Shown in pieces: positions 44,455-53,097 of a DNA stretch of 64,000 nt. The notes under the pieces are model-generated. The model searched no databases, was not told where the DNA came from, and worked only from the letters and a program-made list of their open reading frames with translations. The stretch is from Ruminococcus sp. (GTDB lineage Bacteria > Bacillota > Clostridia > Oscillospirales > Acutalibacteraceae), in the NCBI GenBank assembly GCA_022768065.1, contig JALELS010000006.1, forward strand, positions 62,001-126,000, written 5' to 3'. How positions within the stretch are numbered: position 1 is the first letter of the stretch; each line of letters starts with the position of its first letter. The translations under genes and the position numbers were made by a program.

Positions 44455-44546
44455 AGTGCGCTCCTTAAAAAGTCAGAATATTTTTCCGCAAATAATTGTA
44501 ACACAAAAATAAATTGATAGCTACAAAAAGTTATAAGCTAATACGA

Positions 44547-44583
44547 AAAAAGCAGGCAGCCGAAATACGACTGTCCGCTTTTC
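44547..44583 (-). terminator. Terminator after the giant surface protein gene
   Basis: On the minus strand AAAGCGGACAG pairs imperfectly with CTGCCTGCTTT, followed by TTTCG. It begins 3 bases after the surface-protein stop codon. Confidence 0.6.
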
Positions 44584-44586
44584 CGA

Positions 44587-47500
44587 TTATTTTACTGAGC
44601 GCTTTTTCTTCTTTTCATCGGAAACCGCCATACCCGTCAGCAATCCGCCGCTGACAAACAGCAAAGCCATCCACATGGCAATGTTGTCGGTCTCTCCGGT
44701 TCGCGGGGAAGTCGGCAGAGTATCGTCCGCCGCTGCCGCCTGTTTTTCAAGCTCGGAAATTCTCAAATAAAGAGCGTCTATTTTAGAGAGTTCCTCTTTA
44801 CCGAGAATTGCTTTTTCTTCTTCGGAGAGATTATCCGCCGCCTCCCTGACGTGGTCTACCGCATCTTTATCATCGGGAGTTATATTATCGGGCGACGGGA
44901 GTTTGTCAATCTCATCTTTTACCTTTTCGGCATTGCCGATTGCCTCAAGGGCTTCATTTACGGTATCGAGCTGTTTTTCGAGTTCTTTGCGCTCTTCTTC
45001 GGTGTAGTTATTACCGAAAGTTTTAAGAGCATCCTCAATGGCTTTTTTTGCCTTTGTAAGTGCGTCCTTATCTTCAAGTTTCGCATTGTCTTTTGTAATA
45101 CCCTTAACAGCTGTGATTTCGGGGCTTTCGGCAGCCGATTTTGCAGCTTCGATACGCTCTGAAAGCGATTTTGCCAAAGCCTTTAAAGCCTCAAGAGAGT
45201 CTCTTTCGGCAGGAGTAAGATTGTCTCCGCCTAAGAGGACGTCGATATCGGCAATCAGCTTTTCTATATCCGTCTTGTCGTCGCTTGTTACCGTGTTAAT
45301 ATCATAGCTGTTTACGCCGTTTGTCAAGCGTGCAATCTCATCTGCAACGTCTGCAATGCGCTTACTCAGCTCTTTGCACTTTGCGGAGGCTTTTGTAAGC
45401 TTATTCCACTCGGCATCGGTGGATACTCCGTCGTCGAAGCTTTCGGCAATATCGAAAATCAAGCGCTCGACTGCCGATACCGTATCGGCATCGCTCGATT
45501 TGACATTATCCTTCGTAATACCGGAGACTGCGTCGGTCACAGACGAAATCGGCTTCATAAAGACCGTATACTCCGTCACATTGCCCGCTTTATCTTTTGC
45601 ACATATATTATAGGTCGCATCCGTATCGCCGCCGAGAGTAAATACTTCCGAAGCAGGAGTTCCGTTAAGTGTAACCGACTCAAGGTTTTCGTCGTCAACG
45701 GCAACTTTCTTTGTTACATAATACGTCTTTCCGTTTTCCACGCCGACAATTTTGGGAGATTCGGTATCAAATATTGCGCCGTCGGAACCTATAAATCTGA
45801 CATTTCCGGCGTTGTCCTCAATACGGACATAGACCACGAATTTATCATTATCCGAAGCCTCTATGTCAAAATCGCTCTTTTCCGTCCAATCGGTTATTGC
45901 AAGGACTTCATCTTCTGAAAGCACGCTGCCCGACTCATAATACATTACGGATTTTACGCCCGAAGAATCATCTTTTGCCGTAACGCCGACATTGACGTCG
46001 TCTTTAAAGAACAAGCCGAAGCTTATCTTATTAAGAACGGTTTGGAATGCGCTACGTCCGTTCAGCTTAATTTCACCTGTCGGTAAAGTTTTGTCAATGT
46101 GATATTTTTCGGTCACAGCGGAGGAAATTGCTCCAGTTTTGATATTTTTCACATAGAAGATAAGTTTTCCGTCTTTTGTCTCGTCGGAAGCGGTAAGTTC
46201 ATTTGACCAGTCGCCGTCTGCCGTGTCAGTTCTGCTGAGAAGCCAGCCTTCGTTTGCCGTTATAACAAAATCAGTGTTTATCCAATCATTGGAATTGACC
46301 CGATATTCGCTGCCGTCGGCGACATATCTTGTAATGGAAGCCGTAATACCGCTCGGCTGAATCAGCTTGTAATTGCAGAGCATGGTACTGTCTCCGAAAA
46401 GGCTGAATGAAGTAAAGCTTACCGGAATATTTTTGCCGACGTTTACATCGTCAAAGGTGGGTATACCGTTGAGGAGCTGTACGCTGTCGCCGTCTACAAG
46501 TCCCGAAAGCTTGGGCGTACCGTCTATTTCGGCAGTATTTGTACCGTCATACTGTTTATCTTTAACTTTCAAGTCAATAACGGTCAATTCCTTTGCGCCG
46601 ATACTTGCAAACGTGCTTTCGGGCTGTGACGCAAGCTCATAGTTTGCCGCCGCTGAGCCTGAAACCGAGAAACCGCTGAATGTTACGGTTTTAGCGATAC
46701 TGGCATTCCTATCGCTATACGCCGCCGAACCTTTCTTGACGGTAAGCTTATCGCCCTTAATCAGACCCTCGATTGTTCCGACAGACGTAATTTCGGCATC
46801 GGTATTGCCGTCATAAACCTTTGAGTCTTTTACCGACGTGCCCGTAATTGTGATTTTTTTAGCCGCAATATCCGCCGTAACACTTTCGGGCTGTGCTGAA
46901 AGCTTATAGTTTGACGCCTCGGAGCCTGAGAGCGAGAAGCCTGAGAATACAACTGTTTTACCCGTTCCTGCATTTTTATTATCGTACTCGGCTTTGCCGA
47001 CCGATACCGTGAGGTTATCTCCGTCGTAGTTTACGGACGGTGCTCCGACAGCGGTAATTTCGGCGGCGGTTGTACCGTCATAGACTTTGCTCGGCTTGAC
47101 CGCTGTACCGTTAATTGTTATCTCTTTAACCGTAATATCTGCGGTAACGGATGCCGGCTGTTTTATAAGCTTGTAATTTGCCGCCGCTGAGCCGGTAAGA
47201 GAAAATTCGCCGAATGTTACGGTTTTATTTTCACCTGCATTTTTATTGTCGTAAGATGCCGAACCTGTTACAATCGCAAGATTTTCACCGTCATAGTTGT
47301 CTGACAATGTTCCTGCGTTTGTAATCTCGGCAGCGGTCGTCCCGTCATAAACTTTGCTCGGCTCGACCGTTGTGCCGTTAATTGTTATTTCTTTAGCCGT
47401 AATATCTGCGATGACGGAGGCAGGCTGTTTTACAAGTTTGTAATTTGCCGCCGCCGAACCGGTAAGTGCGAAGCCGCTGAAGTTTACGTTTTTCCCCTCG

Positions 47501-50500
47501 CCGACGTTTTTATCGCTGTATGCCGCTTCGCCTACAACGATTGACAGATTTTTGCCGTCATAATTATCAGACAGACTGCCCATATTTGTAATCTCGGCTT
47601 TATCGGTTCCGTCGTAAATTTTTGTTGCTTTGACGGCGGTACCGACAATTGAAACCTCTTTTACAAGTATTTCGCAGACGCCAACAGCCGAAGTCGGTTT
47701 ATAGGTATCCGATTCCGCAACGGATATGCGGAACTCATATTTTCCGACGTTTTTCGGGGCAGTTGTACCGCAAGCCGAATCATCGGCTCCCCACGGTTTA
47801 TATTCGACCGTAACGGCGCCGTCCGAGCTTGTCGTATAACTCGGCGTTTCAATCGGCTGTCCGTCGTACTCCTTTTGGCAAACGACGTCGGAAATATCAA
47901 GTATGGGCTCTGCCTTATTGACCGTGAGCTTAAGCGCGGTTACGTTAGGCTCATCACCCGATTTATAACTTTCACCCATCGGATTATACGCAACACGAAC
48001 AGTATATTCGCCTGCGGCAAGTGATGAGAGATAGCCGTTTTTAAGCGTGACGGTTCCGTCCTCGGTTACCGTATAATTGTCTTTACCGATAAGGGCTGTA
48101 CCGTTGTACAATGCCGACACGGTGTTGCCGTTCAGTTTCACATTAAAGCTTACATCATTTTTTTCGAGCATTGTGAAGCTCACGGATTCTGTTATCGCCT
48201 GTGAGTCGGTGTAAACAACCACTCCGTCGGTGTTTATTATCTGAACATTTCCGCTGACATCTGTCACACGAACATAGATATATGCTTTCTTATTCGGCTC
48301 AATGCTAAAGCTTGCCTTGCCGTCTGTAAGGGTAAGCTCCGTCCAGTCACCCGAAACCGCAGCCTTATCGGTAAACGCCGTATCGGACAGAAGGTACTCC
48401 ATTTTATCTATGCCGCTTCCCAAATCGCTTGCCGTCACAAAGACGGTTTGCGACTTTTTAAAGAACAAACCGAAAGATACGTTGTTGATAAACGATTTAA
48501 ACTTATTTGTTCCGACGGAAACCTCGGCATCAGGCGGCGTAATGTCCGCAACGCCGAACACCGTTACATAAATATCGCTTTCAACGCTCGGATACGTATA
48601 ACTGCCGTTATCAGAAGTCAGCGGCATACCGTTTACATCAACCATAAAGTTATCGGTTTTGGAATAACCATCGGCAATCTCTACCGTAAAAGTATAATCC
48701 GTGCCGTAACCCGCAACCGGCTCGCCCGTAACGGTATAGCCGTTTCCGCTGCCGAGTGTAACCTTATAAAGCATAAAGGTGCTGACGGTAACGCTTGCGG
48801 TGTTGCCTGCGGCATCCGCAGCGGTAATTGTATGAGACTTATTATCGGGAACTAATATATAACTGCCTATTGTCAATTTTACGGGATTTCCGTCTATCGT
48901 CACGGTGAAATCGTTGTCGTCGGTAACGGAAAACTCTGTTGCACCGTAATAGGTCTTTCCGTTCTCAATTCCCGAAATTACGGGAGCTTTTGTATCGGTA
49001 GTTTCCACATAGCCGCAGCCGCAGAGCTTTTCGTGCGTTTTTGTATTCCATACGCAGGAATGTGTATGGCTGACAACCTTGACATGGCCGGCAATACTTA
49101 CACGACCGTCAATGACATCACCCGTATTTGTATCCTCAAACGCCGTGCCGTCTTTAAGGCAGTCGATAAGATGCTTGCCGTCAACGGTAATTTTAGTGAA
49201 ATTACCGCCCGCAAGGGTAAAATCAACGCCGTTTTCGACTGCGACATCGGAGAAGGAACCGCTTGCAGAAATAAATTTACTGCCCGATTCGGCGGTAACA
49301 ACGCCGTTACATATGCCGCTTATAATTTCGAGCGTTCCGCCGGACTTTGCTTTTATGGCTTTTCTGTAAGTGTCGCCCGACGATTTCAGGCTTCCGCCGT
49401 TATTGACGGTAACCGCTCCGCCGACTATGCACATCTGCCATTCGGCTTTACCGCTTACCGAAATATCGCCTATAATTTCGCAGGAATAAAGCTTTAAGCC
49501 GCCTTTACCAGAAACAGTGCCGATAAATTGACAGTTTGTGAAATCTCCGTCGCCTACGCAGTTAACAGCGCCTGAAAAGTAGGTTTTTGACGCGTTCAGC
49601 TTTCCGCCCTTGGCACAAATAACATTCCCTGTGACAACGCCGCCGTTGACGGTAAGATCCGCCCCTTTGGAAACATTCAGCTTTCCGTCAATTACAACGT
49701 TCGCGGCATCAATGGTAAACGTGCCCGATTTTACGGCAACGGTTCCGCTGACATCCGAAAGTAATTTCAGCGTGCAGTTCTTGTTTTCATTCGACTGAGC
49801 CGCCGTAAGCGCCTCTGCAAAAGATATATATCCCGTCGTCTTTTCGCCGTTTATTACAGCCGCCGCAAGGTCGCAGCCGCACTGCGTACACTTGTGTGTA
49901 TCTTCGTCATATCCGGGGTGTTCGCATGCCATAACGGTGACAGTAAAGGTATTTGAATAGAGCACATAGCCGTTAAATTCCAGCTTAACGCGGTACTGAC
50001 CCGAATTTTCTGCGGTAAAGCCCGTCAAGTCAAACGATTTGACAATGGAAGCGGCTGCGGGAACTTCTTCTGTTCCTATTACTGTTCCGTCGGTCTTTTC
50101 AAGTGTAACGGTAATATTTTTGTCGGTTTTTCCGCCTGCATACGACGCCGAAAGGCCTGCATATTTCATATTATTCGGCGAAGTAAGGTAGAATGTGGTG
50201 TCATTCGGCTGACCGAGAGTCGGAATAACAACCGGAGCCGAAACAACAGTTACATTTCTGATAACTTGATCATTATTTATCTTAACATCACCCTCGTTGG
50301 CATATCTGCTGCCGTCCGAGAGAGCAAAAGCATATCCGTCCGCAAGATGGGCAAACGGGGAACAATTAGCGGAATAAACGCTGTTGATTTCTTTAAAGCT
50401 TCCGCCTTTTAATGTCAGAGCGTTCCGAGCGCACGCCTGAATATTGATGTCGGTAAAGTCGCCGCCCGTTATAGTCAGCTTTCCTACATTTCTTACTTTA

Positions 50501-53097
50501 AATAATCCTGTGCCTTTACTGTCTGCTAACATACCGCCGCCGACAGAATCGCAAACAGTCAGATTGCAGTCATCGTCTACAACCAAATAATTACCGTCAA
50601 CATCAAGTATTTGCCCCACAAGATCAAGGGTATATTTGCCTGAGCGAAGATCAATATGGTAGCCGTACAAAAGCGAGCCTGCCGATGTTTTATCAAGAGT
50701 GAGGTCCTGCAGGAGTTTTACGGTACAACCCTCATTTTGCTCGGCATAGCGAACGGCACTTTCAAATGTGTCAAATATCTTCTCGACTCCGTTTACTTCC
50801 ACAGAAAGGAAAAACTCCATACCGCAGCCGGAGCAGGTGTTATCGACTGTATCCGCATGGTCGCAGGGTATGACAACGACAACGTCAGGAAAACTGCCTA
50901 CCGCCGCCTGCTCATAACTGTAACCCTTATAACGATAGCCTTTGGCAAGAATATCGCGGCATAAAGCGGATTTCAGACTGATAGATAAATACTTGCCGCC
51001 GTAAAGGGTTATATCCTCAGCCTCCGAGTCCGCATAGCTGCTGAACATACTGTAATTGCCCGAGTAAACGGTAAGTTTGCCTGCCGTGCGGCGGACGTTG
51101 CTCACATTGCCGAGACCTGAACCCATAATAAGGCGTGCATCGCTACCGTCCACGGTTAAGGGTACGGTAATAATGCCCTCACCTTTTTGTGAGCAGAACA
51201 TAACATTGCCGCTATTGACAGTAATCTCGACCGAACCTTTTTTTCGCAGAGTTTTGCCGTTAAGGTTTACAGTCAGATTATTTTGAAGATTTACGGATTT
51301 TGTCAGCGTTACATCTTCGAGTAAGGTCACGGCTGCGCCACTGTATTTTTGGTCGTTTAATGCCTCAAACAGTTCGTCGCCGTTTGAAAAGAATTCGGTT
51401 ATATCGCCGTTTTCCGCTTTTGCGACCGCGTGAGTACCGCACTGCTTACAAGATTCCGTTGCCGCATCAAAAGAGTGGGATGAATAGACCGTAACATAAA
51501 CCGTCGTTTGGTTTCCTGCTTTGTCCGCAACAAAAACGGTATGTTCTTTTGAATCTACCGGAAGTGAAAATCCGCCGTTTTCGTCAAGTGTGATTTCGGC
51601 GCCGTCAAGCGTTACTTTATCTGTGTTTTTTTCGGTAACGGTAACTGTTTTTTCAATACAGAATTTATATTGTCCGCCGTTTACCATACCTTCGATTACA
51701 GGTGCGGTCTTGTCTATTTCAAAGCCGTCAGAACCTGCATAGGTAACATTGCCTGCATGGTCGGTCAGTTTTGCATAGATAACATAACGATTATCATCGG
51801 AAAGGTCAATTTCTTCGGTGTATTCCGTGAAAGACGAAGTTTTGACAGCCTCTTCGCTAAGCACGGTATTGCTTACAAGATATTCAATCTTGACTGCGTG
51901 CTTTGTTATATCAAAACCGGGCTGATTGTAGCTGTCATCCTTCCCGATAATTTCGGCTTTTACATCTTCTTTGTAGAACAAGCCGAATGAGATTTTATTT
52001 AAAGCAGTCTGCCACCAGGTGCGTTCTTTTGTATTTATTTCACCGACAGGCGCAGTTATATCTTTTACATAATCGCCGTACTCGCAGTGGCAAAGCGAGC
52101 AAACGGCTTTTCGGAAGTAACCTGCCTCGCGCTCAATTCCTCCGTTATGCGGGCAAGCGTAGCCGCACTCGGAGCACACTCCGTCAAAGAATGTATGGGT
52201 GTGCGGCTTTACAACGGCTTTTTTGTCATATTTAAAAGTTGTGTGAATACTCGTGCCTACGGTTTTTGTGCTCCAATAAGTGTCGGAAGTAAGGTCAACA
52301 TACTTGCCGTTTTCATCGAAGAACATACTGCCATCGGCAAAAAAGCCTTTAAGCCCGTCGTAATTCTTATTGCTGTCGCCTTCATATTTGTATACAATGC
52401 CGTTATTAAGCGTTGCGGATGTGATTTTAGGCTCTACTTTGCCGATCAAATCCGGGTACACCATAAGCGCGCCGTTAAAGGTGCTGTCCGTAATATTAAG
52501 CGTGCCATTATACACAATAGCGGAGCAATTCTGCTCACCGAATGCGCTGCCGCCGGTCAATTCGACATTCTCAAGCTCAACATATCCGTCGAAAACCTTA
52601 ACTGCACAGGTTATTGAACTGTCGCCCCTTGTTGGTGTGTTCGTAAGCTTACCGTTCTTAACGGTAAGCTTCGCCGTATTTCCGACGCTTATAACGCCGC
52701 TATTTGAATCGGCACTCAAGGTAAAGCGATTAAGGTCAACAGTAAATATGCCGGAGCTTGCTTTGAGAGCGGCATTTTCTCCGGTTCGACCGAGGTCAAC
52801 ATCACACAAAAGCTTTAGCGAAGAGCCGTTATTTTCTATTGCCGCAGACCAAGCGTCCGTAAAGGTTTTATACCTTGTTTTTGAGCCGTCGGATTTTGTA
52901 AGCGCCGCAACATAAATCTGCTGTTTGCACATATCCGTACATTTGCCGTCGTCGCCTATCGTATTGTGATAGCATGTAAGTCCGCAGCCGCATTTATATT
53001 CTCCGCCTGTTCCCGCGGTAAATGTATGATCGTGTTTTCTATATGGTATTCGCCTCTGATACTTGTCGCATTTCCCGCATAGTACAACTGACCCCAA
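44587..53097 (-). CDS. Giant cell-wall-anchored repeat protein, C-terminal part after a frameshift
   Basis: This frame of about 2,836 codons lacks a signal peptide and continues the protein begun in the upstream frame; the true join is near 53033. Order: H/C motifs (CGCGLTC, CSECG, CKQCG, CSGCG, CTQCG) set between right-handed beta-helix-like Gly/Asn/Val repeats (to about residue 1300). Ig-like modules starting ISGIENGKTYY and similar follow, then an MBG-like module, five YDG repeats, a further Ig-like module, and a helical stalk (about 2500-2790). The C-terminus has SPRTGE, a hydrophobic span (IAMWMALLFVSGGLLTG) and KKKKR, an LPXTG-like sorting signal for sortase. It is an adhesin or surface scaffold by plan. 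Confidence 0.82.
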   Translation of the reverse strand: MGSVVLCGKCDKYQRRIPYRKHDHTFTAGTGGEYKCGCGLTCYHNTIGDDGKCTDMCKQQIYVAALTKSDGSKTRYKTFTDAWSAAIENNGSSLKLLCDVDLGRTGENAALKASSGIFTVDLNRFTLSADSNSGVISVGNTAKLTVKNGKLTNTPTRGDSSITCAVKVFDGYVELENVELTGGSAFGEQNCSAIVYNGTLNITDSTFNGALMVYPDLIGKVEPKITSATLNNGIVYKYEGDSNKNYDGLKGFFADGSMFFDENGKYVDLTSDTYWSTKTVGTSIHTTFKYDKKAVVKPHTHTFFDGVCSECGYACPHNGGIEREAGYFRKAVCSLCHCEYGDYVKDITAPVGEINTKERTWWQTALNKISFGLFYKEDVKAEIIGKDDSYNQPGFDITKHAVKIEYLVSNTVLSEEAVKTSSFTEYTEEIDLSDDNRYVIYAKLTDHAGNVTYAGSDGFEIDKTAPVIEGMVNGGQYKFCIEKTVTVTEKNTDKVTLDGAEITLDENGGFSLPVDSKEHTVFVADKAGNQTTVYVTVYSSHSFDAATESCKQCGTHAVAKAENGDITEFFSNGDELFEALNDQKYSGAAVTLLEDVTLTKSVNLQNNLTVNLNGKTLRKKGSVEITVNSGNVMFCSQKGEGIITVPLTVDGSDARLIMGSGLGNVSNVRRTAGKLTVYSGNYSMFSSYADSEAEDITLYGGKYLSISLKSALCRDILAKGYRYKGYSYEQAAVGSFPDVVVVIPCDHADTVDNTCSGCGMEFFLSVEVNGVEKIFDTFESAVRYAEQNEGCTVKLLQDLTLDKTSAGSLLYGYHIDLRSGKYTLDLVGQILDVDGNYLVVDDDCNLTVCDSVGGGMLADSKGTGLFKVRNVGKLTITGGDFTDINIQACARNALTLKGGSFKEINSVYSANCSPFAHLADGYAFALSDGSRYANEGDVKINNDQVIRNVTVVSAPVVIPTLGQPNDTTFYLTSPNNMKYAGLSASYAGGKTDKNITVTLEKTDGTVIGTEEVPAAASIVKSFDLTGFTAENSGQYRVKLEFNGYVLYSNTFTVTVMACEHPGYDEDTHKCTQCGCDLAAAVINGEKTTGYISFAEALTAAQSNENKNCTLKLLSDVSGTVAVKSGTFTIDAANVVIDGKLNVSKGADLTVNGGVVTGNVICAKGGKLNASKTYFSGAVNCVGDGDFTNCQFIGTVSGKGGLKLYSCEIIGDISVSGKAEWQMCIVGGAVTVNNGGSLKSSGDTYRKAIKAKSGGTLEIISGICNGVVTAESGSKFISASGSFSDVAVENGVDFTLAGGNFTKITVDGKHLIDCLKDGTAFEDTNTGDVIDGRVSIAGHVKVVSHTHSCVWNTKTHEKLCGCGYVETTDTKAPVISGIENGKTYYGATEFSVTDDNDFTVTIDGNPVKLTIGSYILVPDNKSHTITAADAAGNTASVTVSTFMLYKVTLGSGNGYTVTGEPVAGYGTDYTFTVEIADGYSKTDNFMVDVNGMPLTSDNGSYTYPSVESDIYVTVFGVADITPPDAEVSVGTNKFKSFINNVSFGLFFKKSQTVFVTASDLGSGIDKMEYLLSDTAFTDKAAVSGDWTELTLTDGKASFSIEPNKKAYIYVRVTDVSGNVQIINTDGVVVYTDSQAITESVSFTMLEKNDVSFNVKLNGNTVSALYNGTALIGKDNYTVTEDGTVTLKNGYLSSLAAGEYTVRVAYNPMGESYKSGDEPNVTALKLTVNKAEPILDISDVVCQKEYDGQPIETPSYTTSSDGAVTVEYKPWGADDSACGTTAPKNVGKYEFRISVAESDTYKPTSAVGVCEILVKEVSIVGTAVKATKIYDGTDKAEITNMGSLSDNYDGKNLSIVVGEAAYSDKNVGEGKNVNFSGFALTGSAAANYKLVKQPASVIADITAKEITINGTTVEPSKVYDGTTAAEITNAGTLSDNYDGENLAIVTGSASYDNKNAGENKTVTFGEFSLTGSAAANYKLIKQPASVTADITVKEITINGTAVKPSKVYDGTTAAEITAVGAPSVNYDGDNLTVSVGKAEYDNKNAGTGKTVVFSGFSLSGSEASNYKLSAQPESVTADIAAKKITITGTSVKDSKVYDGNTDAEITSVGTIEGLIKGDKLTVKKGSAAYSDRNASIAKTVTFSGFSVSGSAAANYELASQPESTFASIGAKELTVIDLKVKDKQYDGTNTAEIDGTPKLSGLVDGDSVQLLNGIPTFDDVNVGKNIPVSFTSFSLFGDSTMLCNYKLIQPSGITASITRYVADGSEYRVNSNDWINTDFVITANEGWLLSRTDTADGDWSNELTASDETKDGKLIFYVKNIKTGAISSAVTEKYHIDKTLPTGEIKLNGRSAFQTVLNKISFGLFFKDDVNVGVTAKDDSSGVKSVMYYESGSVLSEDEVLAITDWTEKSDFDIEASDNDKFVVYVRIEDNAGNVRFIGSDGAIFDTESPKIVGVENGKTYYVTKKVAVDDENLESVTLNGTPASEVFTLGGDTDATYNICAKDKAGNVTEYTVFMKPISSVTDAVSGITKDNVKSSDADTVSAVERLIFDIAESFDDGVSTDAEWNKLTKASAKCKELSKRIADVADEIARLTNGVNSYDINTVTSDDKTDIEKLIADIDVLLGGDNLTPAERDSLEALKALAKSLSERIEAAKSAAESPEITAVKGITKDNAKLEDKDALTKAKKAIEDALKTFGNNYTEEERKELEKQLDTVNEALEAIGNAEKVKDEIDKLPSPDNITPDDKDAVDHVREAADNLSEEEKAILGKEELSKIDALYLRISELEKQAAAADDTLPTSPRTGETDNIAMWMALLFVSGGLLTGMAVSDEKKKKRSVK
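46330..47670 (-). repeat. Five tandem YDG-domain repeats in the surface protein
   Basis: Five units of about 267 bases (89 residues) each carry the core K-x-YDG-T-x-x-AEI, then YDNKNAG or similar, and GSAAANYKL. The middle units are most alike and the first and last have diverged, the pattern of stepwise duplication. The nearly identical middle units are a likely place for repeat-number changes and for assembly collapse. Confidence 0.85.

Noticed and set aside
44455..44546. Purine riboswitch before adenine deaminase
   Set aside because: The 90-base leader is AT-rich and lacks the three-way-junction sequences of purine riboswitches.
46330..47670. CRISPR array
   Set aside because: The periodic repeats are about 267 bases long, in frame and protein-coding (YDG domains), with no short spacers.
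45038..52915. Many plus-strand frames of 60-180 codons opposite the giant surface protein
   Set aside because: Repetitive coding sequence on the minus strand gives long antisense frames by composition; none has a start signal or a recognisable domain.
53020..53045. Programmed frameshift in the surface-protein gene
   Set aside because: The sequence ATAGAAAACACG does not fit the X XXY YYZ pattern for -1 slippage, so a one-base deletion is preferred.
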